This document shows positions 60,901 to 64,000 of a DNA stretch of 64,000 nucleotides, piece after piece. The notes beneath the pieces are model-generated. The model searched no databases, was not told the origin of the DNA, and saw only the letters and a list, made by a program, of their open reading frames with translations. A program made the position numbers and the translations under genes. The DNA is from Panonychus citri (lineage: Eukaryota; Arthropoda; Arachnida; Trombidiformes; Tetranychidae): positions 2,852,001-2,916,000 of the forward strand of contig NW_026515544.1 of assembly GCF_014898815.1 (NCBI RefSeq), given 5' to 3'. Positions within the stretch are counted from its first letter, which is position 1; the number at the start of each line of letters is the position of its first letter.

Positions 60901-63900
60901 AGACTGGGGGACTTGCTGATGAGTTAGAAGCACTTTTGGAGATGGTTATACCTGAATTTGGTGCTGATGCGTTTTGTGGGGATCGGTACTTCAAGCCTGG
61001 TTTAAGTCTACCAGATGAATCTGCTCCTCCTTTGACTATTCTGCCTGCTTTAGATGAACCAACTTTAGGTGATGATTTAGGTGAGTAGGATGTTGCTGAT
61101 CCATTGTTTTCTAGGTCACTTAATTTGGGAGACGCTCCTTTATTAATTTTATTCAACAATCTTTCACCAATCTTAGTCTTATTAATATTTGCACCAAGAG
61201 TTCCAGCCTTTTTAACCTTTATCGATGGGCCATTGGTTGAATTTACACCGGTTAAGTTTGGTTTAACATTAAGTGTCAACGGAGGCAGAGATTGATTTGT
61301 GCCACCGTTTGTGACAACGTCCATAAAACTGTATGCACCGCCTCCTCCTCCACCAGTGGCTGCAACTTCACCAGAAGTCATGATCATTGGCGGAGGCATG
61401 AGGACACCAGCCACTGCCGCAGTTGAGGAAACTACGACGGCTTTACTTATGCTGTCAACACTTTCAGCTCGCTTCCGTTTTCGCTCTTTCTTTATGGCGA
61501 TTTCCTCTTCGATTGATCCACCACCAAAGTTTCCTCGTTTACCTGTCATTCCTGGACCATCAACACCAGCAGAAGAGCACCGACGTCCATCACCAGCGGT
61601 TCCATTGGTTCCTCCTCCTACTCCACCACCACCGTTACCTTTTGGACCTCTTTTGTTCATTGGGACAGTAAATTGTTTATTTGAATTGTTTGGTCCAGTA
61701 GGTTGTCCATCAGGTAAATTCATGTTATGAATTTCCTGAAGTGATTTGATCAACGCTTGTTGCTCATTACTCCCATCTTCACTTAGACCAGATAAAGAGT
61801 TACTATTTTCATTGCAATTTTCAGCGCTTCGGTTTCTTTTAGGTCCACGTTTGTTGTTAGGCTTCATTGGAGGTAGAGACATTGGATTAGCAAAGTCGGT
61901 GTAATCAAAGTTAGAAAAATCATTCAAGTCAGCTGATAAATTAGATCCTGAGCCCGGTCCTGGTCCGGGTCCCGGACCGGGCCCAGGGCCAGGGCCCGGG
62001 CCTGGGCCTGGACCTGGACCTGGACCTGGGCTTTGTCCGGTATTGGCCCCTGGAAAGGACATCGAGGAGTTTGGGTACTGAAAATTGTTGCTGAAATCAG
62101 CAGTAAAGTCACTCAAGTTTAAATTTTGTGAACCATTAAAGTTACTGTTCGGTGTACCAGGTTCTGTTTTAGGTCCCGCTAGCATAGACTCAAGCGATCG
62201 GGGAGCATTGGAAAAATTTACATCGTAACCTGAAGCATTTGGATTACCACCTCCTCCTCCTCCACCACCCAGAGGATCAGAAGAAGATGGACGTTGTGTC
62301 GGACAGTTAATCATCTGGGGATCCCCAAAATTTTCCATGAAATCATTTACTGGGGTAGTTATATCTCTCATAAAATCTTCCTCACTCGCTTTACGCTTAG
62401 GACTACGACCTGTTGCACTTCCCGGACTTTTTACATCGCCAGTACCTTTTCTTTTACGTTGCTGTTTTGGTTTAACACCAGGTTGTTGTTGCTGTTGATT
62501 CATTTGGGGTAAAACTCCTGCAACATTACTGCCTCCAACTACTTGTTGACCAACAACTTGTGGTCCTTGTTGACAGTTTTGCTGTGACTGATTGTACATA
62601 TTAAATGTTTCTTTACGCGAATTAGCTGCTGGTACATCACTTAACATGTTCAATAACATTGCATTCGGTTTCTGTTGAGATTGCATTAAGTTTCTTTGTT
62701 GGTTTGGGTTCATTCCTCTCATTTGTTGTTGTTGATGAAATTGTTGCCCTTTTCCTTGTATTGGCCCTTGTAAATTGTCTAATAAGAGTGAGAAAAGATA
62801 TTGATATAATAATTAATAAAGCGATTTTAGCAGAGAGACTAAAGATGATAATTTAATCAAATAAATGAAAGAAACTAAAATGCAATCGGTTGCTTTAGAA
62901 GCATTTAATTGGGATCAACTTAAGCCAAAAATGTTAATGGGGCAAGAGATTAACGATTATTAGGGTTTGTATTATTTAATAATAGTAAAAGAAACAATTT
63001 GAATCTATCAGAACAGGAGAGAGACTAATTGATAACCAAAGATGCACGAATCGGTATCATTTTCAACAATCTTCCAAACTTACTTGTGGGTCTATTACTC
63101 TGGTTCTGCAATTGTTGCTGATAAGGAATTTGATTCATTTGTGGATTCATTTGTTGATTCATTTGTTGATTCATTTGAGGATTCATTTGTTGATTAATGG
63201 GTTGGTTCATTTGTTGATTCATTTGTGAATTTATCTGTGAATTCATCTGAGGATTCATCTGAGGATTCATCTGGGGATTCATCTGCGGGTTCATTTGGGG
63301 ATTCATTTGTTGTGGATGAAGTTGTTGCTGCATTTGTCCAGTTAGTTGTTGCTGTTGGACAGGTTGTTGTCCTTGTTGATTTTGGTAATTCATGTAAGGT
63401 CCATTTTGATTTGATCCTAAGAATAGCAAATAAAAAATTGATTAGAATTCTCATATTTAATTCTAATAATGAATAAAATTGACCAACTCACCCAAAGGTA
63501 AATTCATAGGCCTCGTCGGGCCTTGTTGTAATCCTTGATTGTTGAAAGTATTAGCATTATACATATTATTATTTTGAACATTATTCATGAACTGTTGTTG
63601 ATTTTGTTGATTTTGTTGTGGTTGTTGAAACTGTTGCTGCATTTGTTGTGGGTGATGTTGATGCTGGATTTGTTGCTGTTGCTGTTGCATGTACTGTTGT
63701 TGCTGCTGCTGATGCTGCTGTTGCCTATGCTGGTGCTGTTGCTGTTGTTGCATCTGAATCTGAAGATGTTGCTGCTGCTGTAAACCTTGATGTTGCATTT
63801 GTTGCTGCTGTTGATTTGGGCGAAATTGTTGATTTTGTTGAATTTGGGGCTGCTGAAATTGTAACTGTTGTTGATGTTGTTGCTGAGATTGTTGAGATTG

Positions 63901-64000
63901 TTGAGGTTGCTGTTGGATTTGTTGTTGAGTCTGTAAATGCTGAAGTTGCAACTGTTGTTGTGATTGTTGAGTCTGTTGCTGCATTTGATGCTGTTGTTGT
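57908..64000 (-). CDS. MED1: Mediator complex subunit 1 (MED1), partial: C-terminal part
   Basis: Links transcription factors to RNA polymerase II through Mediator. Exons visible: 63492-64000 (open at the window edge), 63084-63416, 57908-62778, with matching phases; about 1,904 codons, the N-terminal MED1 domain lying outside. Assignment rests on motifs found in order in animal MED1: an NR-box-like AMLLNMLSDVP, then KRKASEEDFMRDI, then SLSAVIDKLRS deep in a Ser/Lys-rich region, and a C-terminal acidic YLIDDDLMDEALVG. The rest is disordered: Gln-rich exons, an MNPQ tetrapeptide repeat, a Pro-Gly repeat, Asn, Ser, Gln/His and Thr tracts. The NR box reads LLNML rather than strict LxxLL. Basic clusters such as QQRKRKG and KKERKRKRAES suit nuclear import. 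The largest exon is 4.9 kb, unusually long here. Confidence is high for MED1 identity, lower for unseen upstream exons. Confidence 0.88.
59420..59700 (-). repeat. CAG/CAT codon repeat encoding Gln/His tracts in MED1
   Basis: Interrupted CAA/CAG and CAC/CAT codons encode long Gln runs and alternating Gln-His (for example HQHQHQHYQQHHQQ). Mixed codons rather than one pure triplet indicate an old, degenerate repeat. A similar Gln-rich tract fills 63,500-64,000 in the upstream exon. Confidence 0.85.
61951..62030 (-). repeat. GC-rich minisatellite encoding Pro-Gly repeats in MED1
   Basis: About 80 bp of 6-bp units (CCTGGT, CCCGGG, CCAGGT-like variants) encode about 13 consecutive Pro-Gly dipeptides. 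The tract is about 75 per cent GC or more within DNA near 30 per cent GC. It keeps the MED1 frame. Confidence 0.85.
63131..63309 (-). repeat. 12-bp tandem repeat encoding MNxQ units in MED1
   Basis: About 15 copies of a 12-bp unit encode MNPQ with variants MNQQ, MNSQ, INSQ and INQQ. Unit length is a multiple of three, so copy-number change keeps the frame. Variation between units is mostly single bases, suggesting a moderately young array that is likely to be polymorphic. Confidence 0.88.

Noticed and set aside
58089..61730. Several plus-strand open frames opposite MED1
   Set aside because: They are antisense shadows of the MED1 low-complexity exon; none has independent motifs.

Overview
This 64 kb window is nuclear DNA of an animal, very probably an arthropod. 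All genes use the standard code and have GT-AG introns. Most introns are about 60-300 bp in AT-rich sequence. The gene set (a Raw-like protein, a maleless/DHX9 helicase, a chordin/sog-type secreted protein, arthropod-length DNA polymerase gamma) points to an arthropod. The short introns, high AT content and small intergenic gaps suggest a compact chelicerate genome such as an acariform mite, but nothing in the sequence proves the taxon.

Layout. Bases 1-11,047 hold no gene I can support; this is AT-rich sequence with two terminal-inverted-repeat (TIR) elements. Bases 11,048-25,174 (minus) carry a five-exon gene for a large secreted protein with repeated extracellular modules and a C-terminal F5/8 type C (discoidin) domain; its long introns resemble the left flank. 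From 26 kb the window is gene-dense: DHX9/maleless helicase (+), two tandem Cu/Zn superoxide dismutases (+, one with a signal peptide, one cytosolic), a CDK2AP1/DOC-1-like NuRD subunit (+), a candidate 37-residue single-pass micropeptide (+), a CRAL-TRIO protein resembling the N-terminal part of MOSPD2 (+), mitochondrial DNA polymerase gamma (-), a nine-exon Raw-like gene with two nucleoside-2-deoxyribosyltransferase-like modules (-), a solitary 5S rRNA gene (-), a short two-module chordin-like secreted protein (+), and the C-terminal two thirds or so of Mediator subunit 1 (-), which runs off the right edge.

The genes do not form one pathway. Themes are chromatin and transcription (MED1, CDK2AP1, DHX9), mitochondrial genome replication (PolG), oxidative defence (SODs) and extracellular or dorsoventral signalling (chordin-like, Raw, discoidin protein). 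Exon chains were assembled by hand from splice sites and phase, and every junction given keeps frame except one 1-nt frame break in the discoidin gene. Items that deserve a second look are that frame break, the micropeptide, CTCF-like motifs near several promoters and gene boundaries, the SOD duplication, four TIR elements, and an inverted repeat inside an intron of the dsRNA helicase gene.
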